Assembly (NCBI GenBank): GCA_963698645.1 | Contig: CAVORP010000001.1 | Coordinates: 642,083 to 706,082 of the forward strand | Direction of reading: 5' to 3' | DNA length: 64,000 nt | Source of the DNA: Ovoidimarina sp963698645 | GTDB lineage: Bacteria > Pseudomonadota > Alphaproteobacteria > Rhodobacterales > Rhodobacteraceae | Shown here: one piece after another, positions 9,229-19,893 of the stretch | Numbering within the stretch: position 1 is the first letter of the stretch | Layout of the letters: each line of letters begins with the position of its first letter | Translations under genes and position numbers: made by a program | The notes under the pieces: generated by a model | The model's database searches: none | What the model saw: only the letters and a program-made list of their open reading frames with translations | What the model was told of the DNA's origin: nothing

Positions 9229-10250
9229 TCACGCCGCGCGCGGGGGACCATAGGCATGCGGGTCGTTGGCGACCTCGGGAATGGCGGCCTCCAGACGCGC
9301 ACGCTGCTCGGGGTCGATCAGGCCCAGATCGGTGCTCGCGGGATGAAAGCTTTCCGTCGATACGCCGTTGGCCCAGACGACCTGATGACTGGGCAGAAGC
9401 AGATGGATGTAGTCGACCTGCCCCATCGTATGATCGCGCAGAACCCGCTTGTCGTCGATCAGGTCCTCTGCCGCGACCAGTACCTCGTCGGTTCCGAACA
9501 GCGCCCGCGCCGGAGCCCCGCTCATCAAAATCCGGTGGCGCGGCGAAACCAGAAGATCCTCGCTCGGACCATCGCCTCCCATGGCACCGCCACGGATTCG
9601 GACCGGCCGGTGATCCGGCATCGCATGAAGCCGCGCACCCGACATGTGCCGTTGTCCGATCCAGACGATTTCCTGCGCGCCATTGTCCCGGGTCAGAACC
9701 GCGTCGCCCTCGGCAAGATCGTCGATCCGGCGCGGACCGCTGGGCGTATCCAGAAGCGTATCGGGCGTAAAGCAGATCACCGAAGACGGGGTATCTGAAA
9801 TGCGGACCGGACGCCCCGCGATCTCGGGCGAAGCGACGACGCGAAGATCCGTGTCGGGCGGCGGCATGGCACCGTGGAACACCATCAGCGGCCGGGCCAG
9901 TTCCACCACGTCGATCAGGGTTGCGGTCCAGTAGCGCACGCCATCCGAAAACGTCGCCATCCGCGTCAGCAGCGGATCTTCGATCTCCGACCCGACCTGC
10001 ACCCGCATCGGCGGCAGCGCGCGACCATAGATCCGGCGCACCGCCGAGGCCGCATGTGCATGCAGGATGTCATGCCCGAGGGGCGCAGTCAAGGGTCAGA
10101 AGATCGCCACAGCCGTCAAGCCGCTCGGCCCGGCCACGCCAGCGCCAGAAGGCCCCGTCGCGCAAGGCCGATTGCGGGCGCTCCACGCAATCCGTCGAGC
10201 GCGGTCTGCGCCCATGAGATGACAAAGGTAGCCTTGGCGACTGCCCGCAT
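9229..10250 (-). CDS. Hint (Hedgehog/intein) domain-containing protein, frameshifted
   Basis: Protein with a Hint-type self-processing fold of the kind frequent in Rhodobacterales, often with unknown target. The central domain begins SSVICFTPDTLLDTPSG, where the Cys is the expected nucleophile, and continues DLAEGDAVLTRDNG and LLVSPRHRILMSG with the conserved His. The longest open frame starts at a TTG (10092), but the upstream bases encode MRAVAKATFVISWAQTALDG from an ATG at 10250 once frame changes near 10180 and 10095 are allowed, giving about 339 residues. A perfect CtrA box lies 28 bases upstream of that ATG. Confidence 0.78.
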
Positions 10251-10277
10251 TTCTACTGCTCAACCGCGGTCTAATGG

Positions 10278-10293
10278 TTAACGATCGGTTAAC
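10278..10293 (-). promoter_or_regulatory. CtrA-binding box upstream of the Hint-domain gene
   Basis: The sequence TTAA-CGATCGG-TTAAC is an exact match to the alphaproteobacterial CtrA consensus TTAA-N7-TTAA(C). It lies 28 bases upstream of the ATG at 10250, a position where CtrA could activate or block a promoter. CtrA control of this gene is inferred from the motif only. Confidence 0.6.
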
Positions 10294-10361
10294 ACAGCGG
10301 CGACTCGTTGGGAATCCCGAAATGGATCACCGTTTCGAACTATAGAGCGAAATACTTCCGA

Positions 10362-12925
10362 TTAACCACACTTCGAGTGGCCACAACTCGCGCATGTCAT
10401 GCAGCCTTCGATCATCCGCATCTCGAACTGTCCACAGGCAGGGCAGGCCGGACCACGGCCCGTTGCCCAGGTTCACGACCTCGGCGCTGCGGGTCGGATT
10501 TCAACCCCATGCCCTCGCCTTCGAGGAACCCGATCGAGATCATGTGCCGTTCGATGACGCCCCCGATCGCGGCCAGGATCGAGGGCACGTACTTCCCGTT
10601 CATCCATGCCCCGCCGCGCGGATCGAACACGGCCTTCATCTCTTCCACGACGAAGGACACATCACCGCCCCGCCGGAACACCGCCGAAATCATCCGGGTC
10701 AGCGCGACGGTCCAGGCGAAATGCTCCATGTTCTTCGAGTTGATGAACACCTCGAACGGCCTCCGATGTCCGCCCACCACCAGATCGTTGATCGTGATGT
10801 AGATCGCGTGGTTCGAATCGGGCCATTTCAGCTTGTAGGTCGATCCCTCAAGCGCCTGCGGTCGGTCCAGCGGCTCCGAGATATAGACCACGTCGCCATG
10901 GGGCATCCGGGGCTCGCTCCGCCCCGTTGAGACGATCTCGGGCGCAGTGCCCGGGCCTCGTCCGGGCTTCGTCCGCGGGGTCCGGCGCCGGGCCATCCCC
11001 CTCCGCGAACAAAAGCCAGCGCGAGGTGACGCCAAGCGCTTCGGCCACGGCGCGGGCATCGCGATTGGTGGGCTTCTTGCCTTCGTCCCACGAGGCGATC
11101 CGGTCGGGATCGACCCCGGCCTGTGCCGCGAGCGTCGGGATATCGTCGATCCCGACCGCCGCGGCCGCCGCCTCGATCCGGGCCGCGATGGTGCCCGGCG
11201 CCGGTTCGGCCACCTCGGGCTTCGCTGTCTCCGCGACACTCAGACACCGATCCCGTGACCGCATTCGGCCGATAGGTCGTGCAGCCCTTGCAGCCGGTCT
11301 CGTAAGCCTGAAGATAGACGTCCTTGAACGCCTCGAAGGAAATATCCTCGGGGCAGTTGATCGTCTTCGAGATCGAGGAATCCACCCATTCCTGCGCCGC
11401 CGCCTGCATCCGCACATGATCGGCGGGGGCAAGGGTCTGGGCGTTCACGAAATAGTCCGGCAAGGGCGCATCGCCCTTCAGATCGCGCCACATCTGCACG
11501 GCATAATCCACCACCTCCTCCTCGGTCCGGCTCCCATCCTTCTGCAGGACCTTGCGCGTATAGGCATAGGCAAAGACCGGCTCGATCCCCGACGACACGT
11601 TGCCGGCGTAAAGGCTGATCGTCCCGGTCGGCGCGATCGAGGTCAAAAGCGCATTGCGGATGCCGTGTTTCGAAATCGCCGCGCGGACATCCTTGTCCAT
11701 ATGCTTCAGGCTTCCCGAGGCAAGGTACGCCTTGCGATCGAAGAGCGGGAATGCACCCTTCTCGGCGGCAAGATCGGCCGAGGCCAGATAGGCCGCCCGC
11801 GCAACCGCCTTCAGCCAGCGCGACGTCTGCGCCGCCGCCTCCTCCGACCCGTAGCGCAACCCGATCATCAAAAGCGCATCCGCCAAGCCCGGTCACGCCC
11901 AGCCCGATCCGCCGCTTGTTCGCCGCCTCTTCCGCCTGCTGCGGCAAGGGAAAGCGCGAGGCATCCACGACATTGTCCATCATCCGAACGGCAGTGGCGA
12001 CCAGATCGGTCAGCGCCGCCTCGTCCAGCGCCGCCCCATCGGTAAAGGGCGCCTCCACCAGCCGCGCAAGGTTGATCGACCCCAGAAGGCAGGCGCCATA
12101 GGGCGGCAGGGGCTGCTCGCCGCAGGGGTTGGTGGCCGCGATCGTCTCGCAATAGGCAAGGTTGTTCATCGCGTTGATGCGGTCGATGAAGATCACGCCG
12201 GGCTCGGCATAATCATAGGTGGCCTGCATGATCCGGTTCCACAGATCGCGCGCCTGCACGGTGCGGAACACCTGGCCGTCGAACACCAGATCCCAGGGCC
12301 CGTCGGCCTTCACCGCCGCCATGAACGGATCGGTCACGAGCACCGAGACGTTGAAATTGCGCAACCGCGCCGGATCGGCCTTGGCGGCGATGAAATCCTC
12401 GATATCGGGGTGGTCGCAGCGCATCGTCGCCATCATCGCACCGCGGCGCGACCCGGCGGACATGATCGTGCGGCACATCGCGTCCCAGACATCCATGAAG
12501 GACAGCGGCCCCGAGGCATCGGCGGCCACACCCTTCACACCCGCGCCCTTGGGCCGGATCGTCGAGAAGTCATAGCCGATCCCGCCGCCCTGCTGCATCG
12601 TCAGCGCGGCCTCCTTCAGCATCTCGAAGATGCCGGCCATGGAATCGGGGATCGTGCCCATGACGAAACAGTTGAACAGCGTCACCGACCGCGCCGTGCC
12701 CGCCCCGGCGATGATCCGGCCCGCCGGCAGGTATTTGAAATCCTCGAGCGCGGCATAGAATTTCGGCTCCCACGCCGCCGGGTCCTTTTCGACACTGGCC
12801 AGCGCCCGCGCGATCCGGCGCCATGTATCCTCGACCGTGCCGTCGATCGGCGTGCCGTCGGCCTCTTTCAGGCGATATTTCATATCCCAGATTTGCTCGG
12901 CGATGGGGGCAGCGAAGCGGGTCAT
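10362..12925 (-). CDS. nrdJ: Class II (B12-dependent) ribonucleoside-diphosphate reductase with HTH-like insert, frameshifted
   Basis: Adenosylcobalamin-dependent enzyme making deoxyribonucleotides, oxygen-independent. Family signatures in order are PAGRIIAGAGT, VTLFNCFVMGTIPDSM, MQQGGGIGYDFS, the active-site NPCGEQPLPPYGACLLGSIN, APTGTISLYAGNVSSGIEP and KTINCPEDISFEAF. The C-terminus, recovered in a third frame, ends with the Cys-rich tail CPACGQF...CMTCASCGHSKCG. Four frame changes (near 11880, 11243, 10955 and 10465) give about 855 residues. Between the TYRPNAVTGSV motif and the conserved GDVVYISEPLDRPQALEG block is an extra segment of about 90 residues that resembles an XRE helix-turn-helix. 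The gene stands alone, divergent from the DUF1489 gene. Confidence 0.92.
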
Positions 12926-13080
12926 GGCGGTACTTTCAAAGGGTTACCGGGGGGTTACCGGTTGCGGCGCAGAGCGCCGATCATATAGAAACGACGGCCT
13001 GTTCACAAGCCTGCGGCCACAACAGGTTGCAGCTTTGATCCAGAACACTACGATATAAGGTGTGGCTTGGGGACGACTCT

Positions 13081-13512
13081 GTGGATAAGTCTGTGCATCT
13101 TCTGAAACTCTGCGTCGGCGCCGAAACCGTGGCGGACCTGACCGACTGGCAGAAACAGCCGCGCGCCCACGGGCCCGACGGCCTGCCGCGCCATGTCACG
13201 CGCATGTGGCCGCGGCGCGAGGCGGAGGTTCTGGCGGGCGGATCGCTCTACTGGGTGATCAAGGGAGTGATTCTTGCCCGGCAACGGATCCTGCGCTTCG
13301 ACGAGGTGGACCGGGGCGACGGGATCACGCGCTGCGGTCTGGTTCTCGATCCCGAAGTGGTGCGGACCGAAGCGGTTCCGCGCCGACCGTTCCAGGGCTG
13401 GCGCTATCTCGACCCCGCCGATGCGCCAAAGGATCTTGGCAAGGGCGGCGCAGATATCGCGCATCTGCCGCCCTCGCTCATGGCCGCGCTGGCCGATATC
13501 GGCGTGCGCTGA
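13081..13512 (+). CDS. DUF1489 family protein
   Basis: 143-residue cytoplasmic protein of the alphaproteobacterial DUF1489 family, function unknown. The GTG at 13081 was chosen because it gives the family-like start VDKSVHLLKLCVGAETV; a longer frame from 13060 lacks similarity. Conserved blocks are TRMWPRREAEVLAGGSLYWV, GVILARQRILRFDEVD and CGLVLDPEVV. Intact. It is divergent from nrdJ and may share its promoter region; no functional link is implied by the family. Confidence 0.85.
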   Translation: MDKSVHLLKLCVGAETVADLTDWQKQPRAHGPDGLPRHVTRMWPRREAEVLAGGSLYWVIKGVILARQRILRFDEVDRGDGITRCGLVLDPEVVRTEAVPRRPFQGWRYLDPADAPKDLGKGGADIAHLPPSLMAALADIGVR

Positions 13513-13526
13513 CGGCGGATCGCCGA

Positions 13527-13580
13527 GGGGGCGCTGCCCCCGCCGCCAAGGCGGCCCCCCGGGATATTTGAAAAGAGAAG
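13527..13580. repeat. GC-rich palindromic intergenic element ending in GGGATATTTGAAAAGAGAAG
   Basis: The 75-base gap between two convergent genes holds an inverted GGGGGC...GCCCCC hairpin, a second GCCGCC/GGCGGC hairpin and then GGGATATTTGAAAAGAGAAG. From memory, similar GC hairpin plus GATATTT-A-rich tails recur at gene ends in Rhodobacteraceae. It probably acts as a two-way terminator. Confidence 0.45.
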
Positions 13581-13587
13581 AAGCGGG

Positions 13588-14678
13588 TCAGCCGACAGGT
13601 TCCGTGGGCACGGTTCCGGGCAGCGCGACCTCCAGCAATTCGATATCCCCCGTCGGTTCCCCATAACGCACGGCCATGCCCGGGCGGGATCACGAATGCA
13701 TCGCCGGGGGATAGACGGCAGGGGTCCTTGCCCTCGCCCTCCAGCGTCATCGCGCCCTCCATGACAAAGGTGAACAGGATATCGCCCCGATGGCGCGTCC
13801 AGCCCGGCGCGCCCGCACCCCGGCGCAACACCTGCACGCCGGCCACATCACCGGTATTCGCCGCAATCGTCGTATCCCGTGCCTCGAACCCCGCGAGCCG
13901 GTGCGGGCGCCACACCGCCTCCTCCGCCCTATGATGGACAAAGCGCTGGCCCTGAAACCGGCGATCGGGATCGACACGGTCGTTCGGCAGGGTCATCTCG
14001 TGATCGATCGTGGTGACATGTTCGGCCGGAACTCCGATCTCGATCACCTCGATGTTGTCCGAGGCGAAAAGCACACGGTGCCGGATCTCGGGCGGCTGGA
14101 TCACGCAATTGCCCGCATGTAAGCCGGAACGGTGGCCCCTGATCCTCGTACACAAGGTCGACCCAGCCGCGATAGCAGAAGATCAACTGAAATCCGACCG
14201 TATGGTAATGCACCATGTCGGGCACCGGACCACCATCGGGAATCCGGATATGGCTGGCGATGATCGCGCCGCCAAGCCTGTCGGGGATAAGGTCGCGATA
14301 CTGCATTCCCGCCCGCCCGATCACCCAGGGCGCCTGATCCGCAAGGCGGCGCACGACAAAGGCATGGGCCGTTTCCGGAAGCACGAAGGGCGGGTTCAAC
14401 GCCTCGATCTCGATCCGCGTTCCATTGGGCGCCACCAGCCGCCGCGCACCCTCGGCGATCTCGTCAGGGCGCTCGGACAGAAGCCGGACCAGCCCGGGCG
14501 ACGTCTCTGCGGCCTTGTCCAGACGCACCCGCAACCCGTGGCCCGAGAAAACCGCGACGCTCGGATCATCGGCGGGATGGATCGTCTCCATCCGAAACCC
14601 CAGCCTCCGGGTCCAGAAGGATATGTCTTCCGGCAGGTCCACGGTCGGCAGAACGATCTCGGCGCGGGTCTGGGTCAT
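13588..14678 (-). CDS. VOC-cupin-cupin fusion protein, frameshifted
   Basis: About 363 residues in three domains. An N-terminal glyoxalase/VOC-like domain (ADVDLP-type start, FWTRRLGFRMETIHPADDP) is followed by a first cupin (SHIRIPDGGPVPDMVHYHTV, with the metal-binding His pattern and a continuation NCVIQPPEIRHRVLFASDN). A second cupin follows (VLRRGAGAPGWTRHRGDIL, LSPGDAFVIPPG). Frame changes near 14120 and 13682 are required; the last frame ends GTVPTEPVG at 13588. Such proteins may be dioxygenase- or isomerase-like, but I cannot name a substrate. Divergent from the malic enzyme gene. Confidence 0.72.
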
Positions 14679-14781
14679 TGCAACCTGTCCTTTCGCGCGT
14701 CAGACTGGCGCGGGGAGCGACGCAAGGCAAGATGGCGCCGAAAGGGTGACTCTTTCCCTGTTTTCCCTCCTCCAAGAAGTA

Positions 14782-14795
14782 GTTTAATACTAAAC
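14782..14795. promoter_or_regulatory. Inverted repeat in the divergent cupin/malic enzyme promoter region
   Basis: GTTTA-ATAC-TAAAC lies in the only AT-rich part of the 144-base gap between the divergent genes, 28 bases before the malic enzyme start. It looks like a dimeric repressor or activator site. No regulator gene is adjacent, so the binding protein is unknown. Confidence 0.4.
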
Positions 14796-14822
14796 AATCT
14801 TTTCAAGACAGGGTGGTTCACC

Positions 14823-17103
14823 GTGACCGACAACCAATCAGACGCCCAAAAACAAGCCGCGCTCGACTATCACGCCCTGCCGCGCCCGGGAAAGCTCGAG
14901 GTTCGCCCGACAAAACCGCTGGCCAATGGCCGCGACCTTGCACGCGCCTACAGCCCGGGCGTCGCCGAGGCGTCAAAGGCGATCCACGAGGACCCCTCGA
15001 CCGCAAGCCTCTATACCACCCGGGGCAACCTCGTGGCCGTGGTCACGAACGGCACGGCGGTGCTGGGTCTGGGAAATATCGGCGCGCTGGCCGTCGAAAC
15101 CGGTGATGGAGGGCAAGGCCGTCCTGTTCAAGAAATTCGCCAATATCGACTGTTTCGATATCGAACTGAACGAGACCGATCCCGAGAAGCTGGCGGATAT
15201 CGTCTGTGCGCTCGAACCCACCTTCGGCGCGATCAACCTCGAGGACATCAAGGCGCCCGAGTGTTTCATCGTCGAGAAACTCTGTCGCGAGCGGATGAAC
15301 ATCCCGGTCTTTCACGACGACCAGCATGGCACCGCGATCGTCGTGGGCGCAGCGGCAACGAACGCGCTGCAGGTGGCTGGCAAGACATTCGAGGAGATCA
15401 AGATCGTCTCGACCGGCGGCGGCGCGGCGGGCATCGCCTGTCTCAACATGCTGCTGAAACTGGGCGTCAAACGCGAAAACGTCTTTCTCGTCGATATTGC
15501 CGGCCTGGTGCACGAGGGCCGGACCGAAGAAATGACCCCGCAAAAAGCCGAGTACGCGCAACCCGGCGGCAAGCGCGGTCTTGCCGACGTGATCGAGGGC
15601 GCTGATCTGTTCCTTGGCCTGTCCGGTCCCGGCGTCCTGACACAAGACATGGTGGCGAAAATGGCCGACCGCCCGATCGTCTTTGCCCTTGCCAACCCGA
15701 TGCCGGAAATCATGCCCGACGCGGTACGCGCGGTGGCTCCGGATGCGATCATTGCCACGGGTCGCTCGGATTTTCCCAATCAGGTCAACAACGTTCTCTG
15801 CTTTCCGTTCATCTTCCGGGGTGCGCTTGATGTCGGGGCCACGGAAATCAACGACTCGATGAAGATCGCCTGCATCGAGGGTATCGCCGCCCTTGCGCGC
15901 GCCACCAGCAGCGCCGAGGCCGCCGCCGCCTATTCCGGTGAAAAGATGACCTTCGGCGCGGACTACCTGATCCCGAAACCCTTCGATCCCCGCCTCATGG
16001 GCGTCGTGGCCAGCGCCGTCGCCAAGGCCGCGATGGATACGGGCGTCGCGACCAAGCCGCTGCCGGACATGGCAGCCTACAAGCAGCGGCTCGACGGCTC
16101 TGTCTTCCGCTCGACACTGATGATGCGCCCGGTCTTCGAAGCCGCCGCAACCGCCAGCCGCAAGATCGTCTTTGCCGAGGGCGAGGACGAGCGGGTACTG
16201 CGCTGCGCCAGCGCCATCACCGAGGAAATGACCGACCGCCCGATCCTCATCGGTCGCCCCGAAGTCATCGAAGCACGGACCGAGCGACTTGGTCTGCCGA
16301 TCAAGATCGGACGCGAAATCGATGTGGTGAACCCGGAAAACGACCCCCGCTACCGGGATTACTGGACGACCTATCACGAGATCATGGCCCGGAGCGGCGT
16401 GACCCCGGACCTTGCCCGCGCGATCATGCGGACGAACACCACCGCCATCGGCGCGGTCATGGTCCACAGGGGCGAGGCCGACAGCCTGATCTGCGGCACC
16501 TTCGGCCAATATCTCTGGCACCTGAACTATATCAGCCAGGTGCTTGGCACCTCGGAACTGAAGCCCGCGGGCGCGCTCAGCCTGATGATCATGCCCGATG
16601 GCCCGCTCTTTGTCGCCGACACACAGGTCAATCCCGAACCCACGCCGCAGCAGATCGCCACCAGCACGATCGCATCCGCCCGCCACGTGCGCCGCTTCGG
16701 GATCGCCCCCAAGATCGCGCTCTGCAGCCATTCGCAATTCGGCAATCTCGATTGCGACTCGGGCCGCCGGATGCGGGCCGCGCTCGAAATTCTCGATTCC
16801 GAGCCGCGGGATTTCGAATACGAGGGCGAAATGCATGCCGATGCAGCGCTGGATATCGAACTGCGCGAACGTATCTTCCCCGGCTCACGACTGACCGGGG
16901 CCGCGAACGTCCTGATCTTCGCCAATTCGGATGCGGCCTCGGCAGTCCGCAACATCATGAAGATGCGGGCAAGCGGGCTCGAGGTCGGGCCGATCCTGAT
17001 GGGCATGGGCAACCGCGCCCATATCGTCACGCCGTCGATCACCGCGCGCGGGCTTCTGAACATCTCCGCCCTCGCCGGAACGCCGGTCGCGCATTACGGC
17101 TAG
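14823..17103 (+). CDS. maeB: NADP-dependent malic enzyme with phosphotransacetylase-like domain, frameshifted
   Basis: Oxidatively decarboxylates malate to pyruvate, supplying NADPH and pyruvate during growth on C2/C3 or fatty-acid carbon. The GTG at 14823 gives the family-like start TDNQSDAQKQAALDYHALPR. The catalytic domain shows YSPGVAEAS, CFDIELNETDPEKLADIV, FHDDQHGTA and the nucleotide motif VSTGGGAAGIACLNML. From about residue 430 a phosphotransacetylase-like domain follows (IVFAEGEDERVLRCA, ANVLIFANSDAASAV), the usual regulatory tail in alphaproteobacterial MaeB, regarded as lacking transacetylase activity. One extra base near 15090 breaks the frame before KPVMEGKAVLFKKFANID. About 760 residues, normal. 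Confidence 0.92.
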
Positions 17104-17449
17104 GGGATCTACCCCCGCGGCGCGGCAATGGCTTTTCTCATGAAAACGCGCCGCCGGGAGGGTCCGGCGGCGCGAAACAGGATCAGGTTACCCGAGATAC
17201 GGGACCTTCTGTTGGGTGCGCCCAAGGGCGTTGACCTTTGAGACGCCCCGCAAATGGCGGTGCGCACTGCTTGGATACTCCGAATTTGCGCCATATCAAG
17301 CGGAAATTCGCCTGTAACGGATAAGTTGATTCGGTCACGCGACGCCGGGACGGTGTTCGGACGACCAACGGCGCCATTGCGCAGGGCGACATCTTGCGCC
17401 CGGGCAGGAAGGTCCCGTATTGGAAGGCTGGGGAAGATGGGAGTTTCCA
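17104..17449. other. Intergenic stretch between malic enzyme and propionyl-CoA synthetase genes
   Basis: 346 bases without a supported gene. It contains an 11-bp perfect GC hairpin (described separately) and then about 250 bases of moderate-GC sequence presumably holding the prpE promoter. I saw no convincing operator; no TTTGCAAA-type propionate-regulator box is present. Confidence 0.5.
17147..17174. terminator. Strong hairpin downstream of malic enzyme gene
   Basis: CGCGCCGCCGG pairs perfectly with CCGGCGGCGCG around a GAGGGT loop. On the minus strand the stem is followed by TTTT, while on the plus strand it is followed by AAACAG. It therefore resembles a terminator best read on the minus strand but probably also ends malic enzyme transcription. 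Confidence 0.5.
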
Positions 17450-19343
17450 ATGAGCTATCGTGAGGTCTATGCGGCGGCAATGGCCGATCCCGAAGGGTTC
17501 TGGATGAATGCGGCAGATGCGATAGACTGGGACAGGCCCCCATCGAAGGCGCTGTTTGCCGAGAACGCGCCGCTCTACGAATGGTTCGTCGACGGAATGC
17601 TCAACGGCTGCTGGAATGCCGTCGACCGCCATGTCGAGGCCGGTCACGGCGACCGGATCGCGATCATCCATGACAGCCCCGTCACCGGAACCGTCCACAA
17701 GATCAGCTATGCCGAACTGCAAACCCGCGTGGCCAATCTCGCCGGCGCGCTCAAGGCCAGGGGAATCGAAAAGGGCGACCGCGTCATCATCTACATGCCC
17801 ATGGTGCCCGAGGCACTCGAGGCGATGCTGGCCTGCGCCCGTTTGGGGGCGATCCACTCGGTGGTCTTCGGCGGTTTCGCCGCGCATGAGCTGGCCGTAC
17901 GCATCGACGACGCAAGCCCCAAGGCGATCATCGCGGCCTCTTGCGGGATCGAACCCGGGCGCGTGGTGCATTACAAACCGCTTCTCGACGGCGCGATCGA
18001 ACAGGCCACCCACAAGCCCGATTTCTGCGTGATCCTGCAACGTGATCAGGAGGTCGCCGAATTGACGCCGGGCCGCGATCTGGACTGGCACGGATTTCAG
18101 GCAGGCGTCGAACCGGCCGATTGCGTTCCGGTCGAGGGCAACCACCCCGCCTATATCCTCTACACCTCCGGTACCACCGGCCAGCCGAAGGGCGTCGTCC
18201 GCCCCACCGGCGGGCACCTCGTGGCACTGAACTGGACGATGAAAAACATCTACGACGTCGATCCCGGCGATGTGTTCTGGGCCGCCTCCGACGTGGGCTG
18301 GGTCGTGGGGCACAGCTATATCTGCTACGCGCCGCTGGTCTACGGCGCGACCACCATCGTCTTCGAAGGCAAACCCGTGGGCACCCCCGACGCCGGAACA
18401 TTCTGGCGCGTTATTCAGGACCACAAGGTGCGCGCCCTCTTTACCGCCCCCACCGCGTTCCGCGCGATCAAGCGCGACGATCCCCGGGGCGAACTGGTGG
18501 GGGATTACGACCTGTCCTCTCTCGATACGCTGTTTCTCGCGGGCGAACGGGCCGACCCCGATACGATCGACTGGGCGGCGGACAAGCTCAACGTGCCGGT
18601 CATCGACCACTGGTGGCAAACCGAAACCGGCTACGCCATCGCCGCCAACCCCATGGGGATCGAGAAATTGCCGGTGAAGGTCGGCTCGCCCTCGGTCGCC
18701 ATGCCCGGCTGGGACGTGCAGATCCTCGACGAAGCCGGGTCATCCCGTCGCCGCCGGCACGCTTGGCGCCATCGCGGTGAAACTGCCGCTGCCGCCGGGC
18801 ACGCTCCCGACCCTCTGGAATGCCGAAGCCCGCTATCGGAAAAGCTATCTCGAGCATTTCCCGGGCTATTACGAGACCGGCGACGCGGGCTATATCGACG
18901 ACGACGGCTATCTCTACATCATGGCGCGCACCGATGACGTGATCAACGTGGCCGGTCACCGCCTCTCCACCGGCGCGATGGAGGAAGTGCTGGCAGGGCA
19001 CCCGGATGTGGCCGAATGCGCGGTGATCGGCGTCGCCGATACGCTCAAGGGCCAGTTGCCCATGGGCTTTCTCTGCCTCTCCAAGGGCGTCGACCGTGAT
19101 CATTCCGAGATCGTCAGGGAATGTGTGGCCCGCGTCCGCGACCAGATCGGCCCGGTCGCGGCCTTCAAGCTTGCCACCGTCGTGGACCGGCTGCCAAAGA
19201 CCCGTTCGGGCAAGATTCTGCGCGGCACCATGTCCAAGATCGCCGATGGTCAGGACTTCAAGATGCCCGCCACGATCGACGATCCCGCCATTCTCGACGA
19301 GATCCGGGAGGCGCTCGGTGGTCTTGGCTATCCCCGGACGTGA
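17450..19343 (+). CDS. prpE: Propionate-CoA ligase, frameshifted
   Basis: Acyl-CoA synthetase of the acetyl/propionyl-CoA synthetase branch, activating propionate with ATP and CoA. The ATG at 17450 gives MSYREVYAAAMADPEGFWMN, the usual PrpE start. The AMP-binding P-loop is YTSGTTGQPKGVVRPTGGH; other motifs are HWWQTETGY, YYETGDAGYIDDDGY and the acetylatable-lysine motif KTRSGKILRGTM. A frame change near 18740 joins DVQILDEAG to the segment GTLGAIAVKLPLPPGTLPTL. About 631 residues, normal. Propionate rather than acetate is inferred from the overall motif pattern; meaB elsewhere in the window fits propionate use. Confidence 0.88.
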
Positions 19344-19888
19344 TCGGGCGGCGGTCCGTCTGTGCGGGGCTTGCCCTCGCCTGTCTCCCGGCATGGGCTG
19401 ACCCGATGGTGATCGAGGATTTCTCGGGCGATGCCGGGACGCGCTGGCAGTTCTTCACCGATCAGGTGATGGGCGGCGTGTCAGAAGGACAGGCCCGGAT
19501 CGTTGACCATGCCGGGCGGACGGCCCTGCACCTGACCGGCACCGTCAGCACCGCCAATCGGGGCGGCTTCATCCAGGCCCGGCGCGACCTGCCCGAAGGC
19601 CTGCCGCCCTCTGCCACCGGGATCGGTATCGATCACAGCGGCGATGGCGGGATCTACTACATTCACCTGCGCACCACCCGCACGGTCCTCCCCTGGCAGT
19701 TCTTTCAGGCGGCATTCCAGACCGGGCCGGACTGGCAGGAAACCCGCCTGCCCTTCGACGCATTCACCGCCAAGGGTCGCGGTCTCCGCGCACCGCTTCG
19801 CCCCGCCGAGATCCGCAGCATCGCCATCGCCGCCTATGGCCGCGATCATCAGGCGGATGTCAAAGTGGCCCGTCTCGCCACTTTCTGA
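19340..19888 (+). CDS. CIA30 family protein
   Basis: About 182-residue protein of the CIA30 family (complex I intermediate-associated protein 30-like), a beta-sandwich fold also found in bacterial proteins of unclear role. The GTG start at 19340 overlaps the prpE stop and gives a short signal peptide (GLALACLPAWADPM). Characteristic segments are IEDFSGDAGTRWQFFTDQVM, GGVSEGQARI, GGFIQARRDL and IAAYGRDHQADVKVARL. Intact. The overlap suggests translational coupling to prpE, but a functional link is not established. Confidence 0.83.
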   Translation: MIGRRSVCAGLALACLPAWADPMVIEDFSGDAGTRWQFFTDQVMGGVSEGQARIVDHAGRTALHLTGTVSTANRGGFIQARRDLPEGLPPSATGIGIDHSGDGGIYYIHLRTTRTVLPWQFFQAAFQTGPDWQETRLPFDAFTAKGRGLRAPLRPAEIRSIAIAAYGRDHQADVKVARLATF

Positions 19889-19893
19889 TCCGC

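Noticed and set aside
13045..13063. Possible NrdR box (ACAC...GTGT) upstream of nrdJ
   Set aside because: The arms are 11 bases apart instead of 8, there is only one copy, and the centre does not match the consensus.
15043..16836. 597-codon minus-strand frame opposite the malic enzyme
   Set aside because: The plus strand encodes the malic enzyme with intact motifs; the antisense frame is an artefact of high GC at third positions.
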